From positions 32,210,129-32,274,128 of the forward strand of contig OY743180.1 of NCBI GenBank assembly GCA_963555705.1: 64,000 nt of DNA, in the 5' to 3' direction. The notes below the pieces were generated by a model. The model searched no databases, was not told the origin of the DNA, and saw nothing but the letters and a program-made list of their open reading frames with translations. The DNA comes from Ligustrum vulgare. Taxonomy: Eukaryota > Streptophyta > Magnoliopsida > Lamiales > Oleaceae. The position numbers and the translations under genes are program-made. This document shows, in pieces, positions 34,300 through 44,678 of the stretch; position 1 is the stretch's first letter, and each line of letters opens with the position of its first letter.

Positions 34300-35760
34300 C
34301 GTGGAACATATAAAAAGCTTAATCCAGATTGGGTAGATTAAGCATATCCTTGGCCTAGGGGTTTAGAGCACTTGAATTCTCTTTATTCACTAGTTTAGAA
34401 GAGGTGTCTACTTTGAAGCACATATGACGTTTTACATTACAATGTGGTGAAGTTGTATATTATCATAAGATGAGGTTGTTCTCAAGTTCACTTATTGGGG
34501 TTGCATTCTCATTTTTTATTAACTTGCAGTTAGGGCAGTTGTTCCACGCTCAATTTTACGAAATTGAATCAAAAGTTACTTTGGCAAATTTAAAAAAACT
34601 TACGGAAACTGCCAATGAATAGGACGAATAATTTCTTCAATGATTTAAAATGCTAGGAGTAAATACTTACCCCTTGCCTAATTTTTTTTTTTTAATCACC
34701 TATAGTTGTTTCAGTTTTGAACTGAAAAAGAAGTTCCAAGACGGGGAATTTCCTAATCTCTTTCAACTTAATGCGAATGTCATCAAATATGAGCATTTGT
34801 TGAGGGAGGAGGAATAAATGAAAAATACTAGCAAAGGGACTTTTTACAAAGACCCTAATTTCGAGCTTCATGCCATTAACACTGGTCAAGAGGAAGTTGA
34901 AGTCTGTACAGGCGAATTGGTCAAGGGTGACACTTACGAATGTCCTGTGTTTAGCAAATTAGAGACATCAAATAAAAGTGAAATGGCTAAAGAAGAAAAC
35001 CAAAAAATAAGAGTGTTTTCATTCGATGTAACAAAAGCTGATATAATATTTGACTAGCTATAGAAAGACAAATAGATCAAGCTGAGCGATAAGCATAGAT
35101 TGCCAACCCTAAACAAATTAAGGGCAAAAAATATTGTAAATGCATAATGCATGGTCTCATACGACTAACAACTATTTGGTCTTTTGCAATGTGATACAGG
35201 ATGTCATTGAATCTGGGTGAATAACTACAAGAAGTAGGATGTACAAAAATTCAAGTTGGTGGTAGATGAAGAAGGGGATGAACCACGTCCTAATGTGTTT
35301 GAAATACTAAAAGGGAAAACTACTCGCGGAGAGGAAGAGAATCTATGTACTAGATGCCAAAAAGAGGTTGCTAAACAAATGAATGAAGTTAAGGAAAACA
35401 GACAACCACTCCATCAAGCTAACCCGTAACAAGTAAGGCCGGGTCCTGGGAGGTCATATAGTCCATGGTTATATGCATTGATGTTTGGAAGATCACCTAG
35501 TCCTCCACAGAAGCTCAAGACATTTACGCCATAGCCATATTGCCAAAATGTATGGCACTTGTACATTCCTAAAGAAAGAAAGGTAATCCCATTTGATGAT
35601 ATGACAAAGACACAACAGAGGCAGTATCAAAGAAATTATGGGTGAATGATGAGACAACAACAAAGTAGGGAGCAACTCAAATCTGCAAACCCCATTGATA
35701 CGAAGAATTGGAACATCATGGAATCCAAACACGGTACTAGTTCAAAATAAATGACGAGAG
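34300..35760 (+). pseudogene. Ty3/gypsy gag-protease remnant
   Basis: Plus-strand reading in shifting frames shows a plant gypsy Gag. There is a Tyr-Pro-Trp-Pro-Arg-Gly-Phe segment near 34345, RFTLQCGEVVYYHKMRLFSS near 34425-34480, and LIGVAFSFFINLQLGQLFHA, then QFYEIES near 34490-34570. The frame 34818-35057 and the KGKKYCKC motif near 35110 correspond to the region before the protease. A Lys/Gln-rich segment (35570-35740) follows. Many stops are present. The element is truncated on the left by the copia LTR end and on the right by an LTR-like piece. Confidence 0.6.
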
Positions 35761-35799
35761 AATCATCATCAAGAAAATATGTTTGCAGGTCGAAATTTG

Positions 35800-36629
35800 A
35801 ACACATGCAAAAAGACGATAGGTGATTAGATAGGTCAAAATCTCCTATTGCAGATAGATGGATGTTCGGTTGATGGGTTCGTCGGTAGTGGCGTTTCTGA
35901 TGTGGTTGGTAGAGGTGATTCGATTCTTGGGTTTGTGGTGAATTGAAGTTCGGTCGGCAACGTTAGTTGATCGTTTGATTGGGGGTGGCCGATTGATTCA
36001 TGGTTCATCGTAGTATGGTAATGGGTGATAGTAAGGTTCGTTGGAGCTTGTGAAGGGGCAGTAACTTGTGGTTGTCGATTCTAGGTGGCTGAAATTAGCA
36101 TTGCAAATTGTGGTTCGGTTCTTCTTGAATTGATGATGAAGCTCGGTTTGATTGAATGGTGGGGGTGGTGACAAGAATTCGATCATGGTTTAGAACGGTT
36201 CCGGTGATTATGTGATGAGAGTTGTGCCAGTTATATATAGGTAAGGTTTAGGGAAGTATTTTAGTTGAATTAAAGTTGAAAAAGTTGGACACGATTAGAA
36301 TACAAATAAATTATGACATCTAACGGGACAAAGATTGTATTAAAAATATAATTTGAATAATATCACAAATAAATTTGATTTAAAATAATTTTAGGAATTA
36401 AAATAATTAAAATTTGGAATTAAAAATGAATTTTTGGATTTAAATAATTTTAGAAACTCGGAATTGGCTTAAAATCAAATTGGACTCGATTTCATATCTT
36501 GGCTCGAAAATACTCGACATGGCTAGACGATCACGTTTCAATTTTAAAAATAGGTGAAATTATAGCGACATGTTTTTAAGAAATTAAATATTTATTTTAT
36601 AATCAACTGAAAAATTCTAGGTCGCTACA
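35800..36629 (-). repeat. LTR related to the solo LTR at 26513-27931
   Basis: On the minus strand the piece starts TGTAGCGACCTAGAATTTT at 36629. It shares CATGTCGCTATAATTT-like and GTGATCGTCTAGCC-like strings with the start of the solo LTR at 27931. The far end and target duplication were not found, so 35800 is approximate. Confidence 0.5.
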
Positions 36630-36747
36630 CTTTATCACCCTGTTTGTGTTAAAAAGTTACTCAGAAAGATCTTCAACATTTATTTCGCCCAACAAAGGTC
36701 AATTATTATTCATCACACAAGGGTGTTTCAACTCAAATGAAGGTAAA

Positions 36748-37470
36748 TGATACAAATCGAGATGGGCGGAATTAACGCCAAAAAGTTTCAAACCCAGGTT
36801 GTGGATGGACAGTGGAATCTTGATCTGACAATCACGACGCGAAGATGGACGAAGCAGATTGAAGAACCAATATTTGTTAAACAACACAAGGATTTGTCCA
36901 GTTCTCCTTGATAAGTTTCTGATTTGAACGCCACAAATACTTTAGTGAATATTTGATAAGTTCGGGATGAACGCCACAAGAAATAATCTTGATAAGTTCG
37001 AAAAGGGAATATAGGAATCCACCTATAAATTTATTAAATCATCAATAAAATTGTTTATTATACCAAAACTATTTTTACAATAAATGAAAAAGCATATAAA
37101 TAAGTAAAGTTGACCTAAGAATTAGGGTAGCCGCTAATGGGCACAAAATAGAGTCCTAATTAAACTAAAACTGAAATTAATAATAATAATAATAACGCGT
37201 AAAATTGCTCCGAATTCTACCGCGCGATCGCGTGGTTAACCTTGAAACTCTCGGTTTGTTTTTCGATGCAATGGCGTGATCGCCCCCCGGTTATGCCGAG
37301 CGATCGCATGGTTCAACTCATGCTGGTGCTTTGCCCCTTTTTAAACAACTTGATCCTGTTTGATTCTCGACTCGGGCATAACACAAAACTTTCTTAATTT
37401 TTCATGTAGATTATTGTTGCATTGCCCATGTCTTGATTTCTCATTTGAGCTCCTTTCTCGGATCATATCA
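36748..37470 (-). repeat. 3' LTR of element B
   Basis: 723 bp. It includes GC-rich palindromes of GCGATCGC type at 37220-37235, 37271-37284 and 37298-37311 in otherwise AT-rich sequence. It is longer than its partner because of indels. Confidence 0.9.
37220..37311. repeat. GCGATCGC-type palindromes in element B LTR
   Basis: CCGCGCGATCGCGTGG, then ATGGCGTGATCGCC, then GAGCGATCGCATGG. They recur in the other LTR at 39390-39405, 39441-39456 and 39468-39481. The position within the LTR is comparable to the TTACGGCCGTAA cluster of element A. Confidence 0.8.
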
Positions 37471-38582
37471 TCCCCCCTCTCTTGACAAGGATTCGACCTC
37501 AAATCAATTTTTGGCCTGCTTGTTAAACATTTTCTACTCTTGGGGCCTTGATGTAAAATTGGTCCACCTGGATCGAATGGAAAATTATTTCTTCCATGTA
37601 ATAGGATCAACCAGCAATGCTTTGTAACTTGGGCTATACGGATGGATGGAATCATAAACTTCACTGGGCATAAGTTGTGTTGCCTAAATTTCCATGTGCA
37701 ATTAACCTGCAAAAGAGATTTAAACAAAATAGGGTAGGGAAATGTTAGTTTCACAAAATATAAGGTATGGATCCCACCATCTCATCATGTCCAACAACGA
37801 AGCTCTTCTCTTCTCCTTCCTTAATCTTTTTACTTTCTTGCTCATTCTCTTCTATTTCTTTTCTTTCAAGCCCAACTAAATCTTCTAACTCCACATTTTT
37901 ATCAAAAAATTTATACACTTCCTCATAACTACCCAAATGTGTATCTTCCAAATCAAAGCTCAAATTTTGAACGTCTACCCCAACTTCCAATTCATGCCTC
38001 ACCTCTGCTACCTAACTTCTCCTTTTCCTCATCAAATTTTGGAGTTAGCTCAACTGCTTTCAATTTTTTACCATCCACCTCAAAATTCGGAATTTCTTCA
38101 ATTACTTCTAACTTCAATTCTAATTTAGCCTCCTTCTCAACATTTTCAACCTGAGGCTCTACTAGAATATGTTTGTCACTCTCCCTTAACTATCTAATCA
38201 CAGCCTCTCTTTTTTCCTCTTTCTTTTGTAACTTAGTCAATTTTTTTCTTTCTACCTTCCGTTCATAACTCAACTTTTCCTCATAAATTTCCTTTTGAAT
38301 TTTCAAAATCTCCTTCGGATCAATATCTTCTCCCCTCTTAACCCCAATTACATCCCTAGGTTTAGGATCACACCTATAATGACTCTCATCACTACGGTTT
38401 GTTTTAGATCGCCCATATTTCAATTTCCCCTCCCTTTTAATTAGTTTATCCAACTTCATCAAAGCATCATTCAAAAATCTACACATACGATCTTTATCAT
38501 TATCGTTCCCCCTTCTAGATGGATATTTTTCTTGAAAATTGGACATTATGAAATTTATGTGGAATGAAATGGAAAAGAACAA
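37341..38582 (-). pseudogene. Gag remnants of element B
   Basis: Three minus-strand frames. 38190-38582 includes MSNFQEKYPSRRG, then a Lys-rich coiled stretch, resembling the N-terminus of element A Gag. 37751-38002 is acidic. 37341-37754 contains the segment NPCQERGDDMIR that crosses the polypurine tract into the LTR. The Gag core, zinc knuckle and protease seen in element A are missing. It cannot make a working Gag. Confidence 0.65.
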
Positions 38583-38970
38583 TAAACAAGGATTAAGAAA
38601 TTCAAGAAATTGATTCTTGAATTTTGGAGTGACTTTTTTTTATTATTATTATTAATGGATGAATTTTCGGAAAAAAATAATTTTTTTTTTATATAAATCC
38701 GAAAATTCGACACGAACGCAACAAAACAAACGGAACAGGATTTAGATAAGAATTGAATAAAATAAACACTTTTAAATTTTATTGGATTTTTATATGGATC
38801 AAAACAGAAAAAAATTTACTGGCACGAAAAACACGAATAAAAAGAAAACTCAAGAAAAAAAGGACTCAATAACAAGATATGGATGATTTTGTGTAGACTC
38901 TATGATAAAAATACAAAATCAAACTGGAATAGAATAAAACCTGAATTTAGAGTCCAACTCTGATACCAAA

Positions 38971-39640
38971 TGATACGAATCGAGATGAGCGGAATTAGCG
39001 CCGGAAAGTTCCGAACCCAGGTTGTGGATGGACTGTGGAATCTTGACCCTACAAACACGACGCGAAGATCGACGATGCGGAATAAAGAATCAAGACTTTT
39101 GAAACGCCACAAGAATCTATCCAACTTCCTTGATAAGTTCGGGATGAACGCCACAAAGAATCACTCTTTGATAAGTTCAAAGAAATATAGGAATCCACCT
39201 ACAAATTTATTGAATCCTCAATAAAACTGTTTATTAAACCAAAACTGTTTTTACAATGAATGGAAAAGCGTATAAATAAGCAAAATTGTCCTAAGAATTA
39301 GGGTAGCCGTTAATGGGCTCAAAATAAAGTCCTAATTAAACTAAAACTGAAAATAATAATAAAAACGCGTAAAACTTCTCCGAATTCAACCGCGCGATCG
39401 CGTGGTTAACCTTAAAACTCTCGGTTTGTTTTTCGATGCAATGGCGCGATCGTGCCCCAGTTATGCCGAGCGATAGCATGGTTCAACTCCGGCTGGTGCT
39501 TCGCCCCTTTTTAAACAACTTGATCCAGTTTGATTCTCGACTCGGGCCCAACACGAAACTTGCTCACTTTTCTATGTAGATTGTTGTTGCATTGTCCATG
39601 TCTTGATTTCTCCTTTGAGCTCCTTTCCCAAATCATATCA
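38971..39640 (-). repeat. 5' LTR of element B
   Basis: 670 bp. It matches 36748-37470 apart from substitutions and a net loss of about 50 bp. The primer-binding site lies just to its left (38960-38968 on the plus strand reads CTCTGATACC). Confidence 0.9.
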
Positions 39641-39645
39641 GTAAA

Positions 39646-41576
39646 GGATTGGAATGCAAAGGACTGTGTATTTGTGAAATAACAAAAGCCAAGAGGTCAG
39701 AATGTGAGAGTAAAAGCCAGGATAAGGCACATATAGAAGCCAAAAGACCAGAGGCATATCTAGAGTTTCACATTTGTCGGACCCTGCAACCGAAAAAGTG
39801 CACAAATTCTCTGAATATGGCATAATCAATGATTTGCGTATTAATCTAGCCATATTGGGGGATAATTTTTGACACATAAAAATACCCAATTCGAAGGCTC
39901 AACATGAAATTCTAAAACATGAAAGCTCATTACAAATGACAGGGCGATGTTGAGGAGTTTGGATGATTGAGCGATTATAGAAGCGTCTAGGCAATTAGGT
40001 GATCAAGAAAGGTACAAGTAAAGAAACTATTCTCACAACTCCTCCCACGATCCATTTGGCCATTTGCAAGCGGGTACCATGACATGAACAGTTAAGGGAG
40101 ATTGTGAGAAGTTACTTGGGGCAAAAAAGTGGACAGCAGTTATGCGAAGAAGTGGGTGACGGTTATGCAATATAGTGGATGACAATTACCACATGCAGGT
40201 TACAAAGCTAAGGTAGCAAATCTGTAACTCAAAGTATTTAGCAATTTACATTAACATGTATATATTGTAGAAGTTTAGACGTTTTGAATGACTAACAAAT
40301 CAAAAACTCTCAAAATAGAGATGTAATATTTTTATCTTAGATCTTAGAACTTATTCTAGTTTAAATTGTGTGCTTAAATCCCTTGGAGGCATCTTGTTAA
40401 ACAAGCTTTTCTTAGTGCAAACACCCGTTTTGAGACTTTGTCTTAAGAGGTTCGTCTTTTACACTTTCTTCTGATCCCTTTTAATTGTTAGCTCGAGTAA
40501 AACCACACCTGCTAGAAACAATAATTTACATAATTCTTTACAAAATGATGAGGTGTGAAACAGAAAGTTGAGGATTTCTTTTCTTTAATCGATTGATGAG
40601 ATCTCGTCACGTTATATGTTAACAAAAATTATAATATACAAATAGAACAATTTATTTATTTATTATTATTATTATTTTTAACGTCAAATAAGCCTGACAA
40701 AGTGTCTAATGCACTGCATTGGAAAGGAACTTTTGAAATCACTGACACTGGGTCAAGAAACTTATTGCTTTATGAAATCAATCAGTGCTATACTTCATTC
40801 AAGTTTTGTTACTCCTTCTACCAAAAGAATAAAATAAAATAAAATAAAAAATATTAATAAAACTTAAAATTTAAAGTAATTTATATATATTAATGCATGT
40901 CAAATAAAGTAACTGCTTAACATGTTATTATTCATTACTTGAATATCAAGTTCATAAAAATGCAAAGTGATTCATTATTAACACGAGCTACGTCCACTCA
41001 TGAACACTAAAAGTATACAAAGAACTTTGAGAACTATAAAGCAAACATAAATCATAAAAATAACTTGAAATTTAGGCGAAACTAAATTAATTTATTAATA
41101 GATAATCAATCCTAAAAAGTGACGGTGCTCAGTTGGCTTGAAATGTGATCATGTGGTGATGCTACACAGTTAAGCAACCCGTTTGAACATATATAATTCA
41201 ACTCACTTTGACACCTCTATTCGGTGGGATAGGGCATATAGACCTCAAGAAAAGTGATCCTCCTTTCTTGCCCCCCGGCCCAGCCTACATTCTTTCGACT
41301 CCAAGAAAAAGAAGAGAATCTAACAAGTAGAAGGCCAATAATTTAAAAATAAATACAATTTAAGAAATAAATATTATGCATATATATATATATGCATGAC
41401 CTTACAGTATAATTGGCGCTGGAAGATAATCAATGAACACAGCCTAACATTTCTAAGCACAAAAATGGCCTTATGCTACTAAGTATAAAACAGGTAGAAG
41501 GGGAGGCATTTAACAAAAGAATTTTGAATAAGAAAAGAAAAGGACATCTTAAATAAAGGCTTAAAACTTTAAGCTA
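39646..41576. other. Intergenic DNA between element B and the FAB1-like exon
   Basis: Mixed sequence. 39646-40220 may be old retroelement text, continuing across element B from 36640-36742. 40230-41576 is AT-rich and contains simple repeats such as (TATA)n near 41380. No gene is supported. Confidence 0.5.
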
Positions 41577-41841
41577 TCATTCTGTTGACGCTTCTTCTAT
41601 ATTTTCTACTCTTTGGTCCGATTGGACTGCGCTTGGAATGATCACTAAGCAAGACCATAGCTCAGCACCATTAGAAAATAAGTAGACACAGCTTTCCTAA
41701 ATCGTTTCTTGTACTGCATTGGAGAAATTACAGTTAGAGACGATTTTTTTGGCCCTCCGAGGATGACTGATACCTTCACCCACGTTTCAAGATGCTTTTC
41801 CCATGTATATTGCCTCATGAAATCAATAATACCAAGCACCA
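41577..41841 (-). pseudogene. FAB1-like PI3P 5-kinase terminal exon, downstream part
   Basis: On the minus strand the frame reads LGIIDFMRQYTWEKHLETWV, then a Gly-Gly-Pro-Lys motif and QYKKRFRKAVSTYFLMV. This is the conserved C-terminus of plant FAB1/PIKfyve-type kinases, which make phosphatidylinositol 3,5-bisphosphate on endosomes. After Met-Val the expected frame shifts: the frame as read stops at 41645, while the alternative frame continues through Glu-Leu-Trp-Ser to a stop at 41577. The exon is cut at 41841 by array C. Its other part is at 55425. Joined, with one ACCA removed, the codons run on in frame as Glu-Leu-Val-Leu-Gly. Upstream kinase exons are not seen in this window, so this is probably a gene fragment or pseudogene, although a live gene extending with introns to the right cannot be excluded. 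Confidence 0.82.
41838..41841. repeat. Target duplication ACCA, left of array C
   Basis: The 4 bp before the first LTR match the 4 bp after the last LTR (55425-55428). They are the only duplication around the whole 13.6-kb array. Confidence 0.85.
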
Positions 41842-41955
41842 TGTCACGCCCCGCATGTGATCCATCGAAGAAATATAATAATTTTTCAAGACGGGTGCGC
41901 GAGGATGCACAAAAAGAGCGAGCTGCCAATTTTACGAAAGATGCGCAATTGAGGT

Positions 41956-42088
41956 TTCTAGAAGGTTCCAGAAGAATGCGGAATATGGTGGAACTAGCTA
42001 GATCTGGAAGACTTCATGGAAGGGATCTGAAGGAACTTTCTAGAAGATTGAAGAGAATTCTTAAAGAAAGGGGGATTCTAGAATGTTC
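41956..42088 (+). promoter_or_regulatory. Heat-shock elements in U3 (LTR 1)
   Basis: Group 1 at 41956-41973 reads TTCTAGAAGGTTCCAGAA: four perfectly alternating TTC/GAA units. Group 2 at 42033-42045 reads GAACTTTCTAGAA (three units), with a weaker fourth. Group 3 at 42076-42088 reads TTCTAGAATGTTC (three units). Plant heat-shock factors bind three or more alternating nGAAn units as trimers, so each group meets the consensus. They lie about 140-270 bp upstream of the TATA box. Equivalent groups occur in LTRs 2-6 at multiples of +2577. Heat induction is inferred, not shown. Confidence 0.8.
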
Positions 42089-42224
42089 TACAAGTGTGTA
42101 GAAGTAGGAATAATCTAGATATTTCATGATAAATCTTTGTATAGGTATTTGTATAGATATGTGTAGAATTATCTAGGTGGTAAGATATATTTGTAGAATA
42201 ATCTAGAAGATAGATTGGTAGTAG

Positions 42225-42233
42225 TATAAATAG
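42225..42233 (+). promoter_or_regulatory. TATA box of LTR 1
   Basis: TATAAATAG in a GC-richer context (GGGAAGGGG follows). Transcription would start near 42255-42265, leaving a leader that runs through U5 to the gag start. Copies lie at +2577 intervals in the other LTRs. Confidence 0.7.
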
Positions 42234-42541
42234 GGAAGGGGTCCTCATTTGTAACCATCCAAGGATTTGGAGTGGCTACCTTATAGAGAGAGCTTGAGAG
42301 CTTGTATAAAGCACTTGTGGAAGAGAGTCCCAAGTGTTGGTCAAGTATTGTAATATTGGAGAGTTTTAATACAAAGAGTGTATTTCTCTCTAATATAGTT
42401 TGCTAGCTTTCCTTTGTCATTTGTTTGTAAGCACTTGGGGAGTGCTTGGTCAAGAAGCGAGGCTGACTTAGCTAATATCCGACGGGAGGATTGAAGAGCT
42501 AAGTGCCGCACGGAGCTTGAAATCTCCAAGTCCGTGACAGT

Positions 42542-42553
42542 TGGTATCAGAGC
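42542..42553 (+). other. Primer-binding site, unit 1
   Basis: TGGTATCAGAGC, two bases after the LTR end, complementary to the 3' end of initiator tRNA-Met. Repeated at 45119, 47696, 50273 and 52850. It is absent after LTR 6. Confidence 0.95.
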
Positions 42554-42581
42554 CTAGGTTTGCTCACTTACTATCGTTGGC

Positions 42582-44678
42582 ATGGCGGAAAAAGATGTTG
42601 TGGGTTCCGGAATTTCGGAGGTAGAACATGAGGAGCGGGGTCGAGAGGTCGAACCCCAAACCACGAGTAAGAAAACTCGACAAACTCGAAGCAAGAGCCG
42701 ACCACCGGCCCCTACCGGTGGATCTCTTGAGGAAGTATTTCTCAATATGGGGGAACGCATCGAAGTAGTGGAGAATTCACTCTCAACCCTTGAAGCCCAC
42801 ACCTTAGAACAACTTGATGATCTCAAGGAAGACCAAGGCGCTTTAAGGGAAGAATATACGAGGTTGGAGGCCAAGGTCATGGATGCTGTCAAAGCGATCC
42901 AAAACCAAGTGAACAAGCTTTGCGCGGATATGCAAAGTGGCCTAGACGCTTGTAAGAAGGCGTCAACTAGCGCGGGTACTAGCATGATCCTAGCGGCTTC
43001 AAGGATCGACTATCCAAAGCCAAGGGAGTTCGATGGCAAGAGGGACGCCAAGGAGGTAGAGAATTTCCTATGGCGCATGGAGGTCTACTTTGAGGGCATT
43101 AACGTCATGGATGAGGCAACAAAGGTACGAATCGCCACTCTTTACCTTAGTGATGTTGCAGCTTTATGGTGGCGTCGTAAGCATGCCGACATAGAGCATG
43201 GGAAGTGCAAGATAGACACATGGGCTGATTTCAAACGGGAGTTGAAGCGACAATTCTATCCTGAAAATGTAGTTTATGAGGCTCGAAAGAAGATGCGTCT
43301 ATTAAAGCAAAGGTCTACAATTCGGGACTATGTACAAGAGTTCACCACTCTGATGCTTCAAATCCCAAGCATGGCGGAAGAAGACTTGCTCTTCCACTTC
43401 ACGGATGGGCTCCAACATTGGGCACGAATGGAGTTGCTAAGGCGTGGAGTTAGCAACGTTGATGAGGCAATTGCGGTAGCAGAGTCATTGGTGGACTATT
43501 TAAAGGATGATGCCTCAAAATATAAGGAGCCACGAGATAACAATGAGAAAGGTGGGGGAGACGAAGAGAAGACGTCATCCCATCCGAAAAGCAGTCATTT
43601 CCCTCAAAGGATTAATCACTTATTTGGTGGCAAGGACACGAGGTCCCAAGGTGGAAGGGACTATGAAGAGAAGAAAACATTAAGGCCACAATCAAGCGGA
43701 TGTTTCAACTGTGGAGGGCCTCATATGATGCGGGACTGCCCCAAATTCAAGAACTTAGCGGCTATTGTAGAAGAACTTAGTGAAGAACGAGACACGGGTA
43801 AAGAGTCGCAGCAATTGGGGGCAATTCAAGTATTGAACAACTTGGAAGCGGGATCCAATGGGTCATCCAACAGGATGCCTGAAGGTGGGAACCTATTGTT
43901 CGTGGAAGGCTACGTTAATGGGAAAAATATTCGGGCTTTGATAGACACGGGAGCTACCCATAATTTTATCACTGCAGATGAGGCCAAACGGCTTAGCATC
44001 CAAGTCTCAAGGGAAGATGGATGGATGAAGACCGTAAATGATAAGGCCAAACCAATTTCGGGTGTAGCACGAGGAGTAATGCTACGCCTTGCCACATGGG
44101 AGGCTCGTGTTGATTTTACAGTGGCACCGATGGATCAACATAAGATTGTGTTGGGATTAGACTTTTTACAGAGGAACAACGCAACATTGGTTCCAAGCAC
44201 AAAAGCGCTATGTGTATTTAGAGGAAAGACACCTATCAGGATCCCAATGGTGGAAGGGTCACATGAGATGAGACTCTCAGGGATGCAGCACGTAAAGGAG
44301 ACAGGTACGTGCAATGTATACTACTTGGGGACAATTGAGCTTATCAAGGGACAAGGGATGGATACAGAGTCTCGTACTCCATGTCGACGAGGGCGTCGAC
44401 ATAATAGGTGGGGGAGAGTGTCACGCCCCGCATGTGATCCATCGAAGAAATATAATAATTTTTCAAGACGGGTGCGCGAGGATGCACAAAAAGAGCGAGC
44501 TGCCAATTTTACGAAAGATGCGCAATTGAGGTTTCTAGAAGGTTCCAGAAGAATGCGGAATATGGTGGAACTAGCTAGATCTGGAAGACTTCATGGAAGG
44601 GATCTGAAGGAACTTTCTAGAAGATTGAAGAGAATTCTTAAAGAAAGGGGGATTCTAGAATGTTCTACAAGTGTGTAG
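42582..44678 (+). CDS. Gag-protease of array C, unit 1
   Basis: 698 residues. The basic N-terminus (1-45) is followed by a coiled-coil-prone segment (about 55-130) and a Retrotrans_gag domain (about 145-305) with LSDVAALWWRRK and a W-x-x-F-K-R-E-L-K-x-Q-F-Y-P stretch, typical of plant Ty3/gypsy Gag. A zinc knuckle of C-x2-C-x3-H-x4-C type (C374, C377, H381, C386) comes next. The retropepsin has the active motif Asp-Thr-Gly-Ala (455-458) and a later IVLGLDFL. A short tail follows. The start chosen is the ATG 42 bp after the LTR end, the first Met of the frame. The ORF has no frameshift. Its last 86 codons lie in LTR 2 and give a basic Arg/Leu-rich tail. Role: packaging of element RNA; the protease could mature particles. 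RT and integrase must come from another element. Confidence 0.93.
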   Translation: MAEKDVVGSGISEVEHEERGREVEPQTTSKKTRQTRSKSRPPAPTGGSLEEVFLNMGERIEVVENSLSTLEAHTLEQLDDLKEDQGALREEYTRLEAKVMDAVKAIQNQVNKLCADMQSGLDACKKASTSAGTSMILAASRIDYPKPREFDGKRDAKEVENFLWRMEVYFEGINVMDEATKVRIATLYLSDVAALWWRRKHADIEHGKCKIDTWADFKRELKRQFYPENVVYEARKKMRLLKQRSTIRDYVQEFTTLMLQIPSMAEEDLLFHFTDGLQHWARMELLRRGVSNVDEAIAVAESLVDYLKDDASKYKEPRDNNEKGGGDEEKTSSHPKSSHFPQRINHLFGGKDTRSQGGRDYEEKKTLRPQSSGCFNCGGPHMMRDCPKFKNLAAIVEELSEERDTGKESQQLGAIQVLNNLEAGSNGSSNRMPEGGNLLFVEGYVNGKNIRALIDTGATHNFITADEAKRLSIQVSREDGWMKTVNDKAKPISGVARGVMLRLATWEARVDFTVAPMDQHKIVLGLDFLQRNNATLVPSTKALCVFRGKTPIRIPMVEGSHEMRLSGMQHVKETGTCNVYYLGTIELIKGQGMDTESRTPCRRGRRHNRWGRVSRPACDPSKKYNNFSRRVREDAQKERAANFTKDAQLRFLEGSRRMRNMVELARSGRLHGRDLKELSRRLKRILKERGILECSTSV
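44404..44418 (+). other. Polypurine tract, unit 1
   Basis: ATAGGTGGGGGAGAG directly before LTR 2, inside the gag frame (coding Asn-Arg-Trp-Gly-Arg). Repeated at +2577 intervals before LTRs 3-6. Confidence 0.88.

Larger units (their letters stand above)
36748..39640 (-). mobile_element. TR-GAG-related element B (gag domain lost)
   Basis: The LTRs 36748-37470 and 38971-39640 begin TGATAC(A/G)AATCGAGATG and end ATCATATCA. The perfect 5-bp duplication GTAAA lies at 36743-36747 and 39641-39645. The primer-binding site (minus TGGTATCAGAG) and a polypurine tract lie inside the LTRs. The internal region is only about 1.5 kb and has remnants of the start and end of an element-A-like gag frame, but no zinc knuckle or protease. 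It shares with element A the peptide Q-E-R-G-D-D across the polypurine tract. Confidence 0.9.
41842..42539 (+). repeat. LTR 1 of array C
   Basis: 698 bp, starts TGTCACGCCCCG and ends CCGTGACA. U3 contains three heat-shock-element groups, and a TATA box lies at 42225-42233. An open frame enters this LTR from the antisense strand of the FAB1-like exon by chance. Confidence 0.95.

Noticed and set aside
41709..42101. ORF spanning the left flank and LTR 1
   Set aside because: Its first part is the antisense of the FAB1-like exon and the rest is the LTR portion of the gag tail. It is a chance fusion.
42554..42985. 143-residue minus-strand ORF, repeated in each unit of array C
   Set aside because: It is antisense to the gag N-terminus and shows no domain. 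The repetition only reflects the array.
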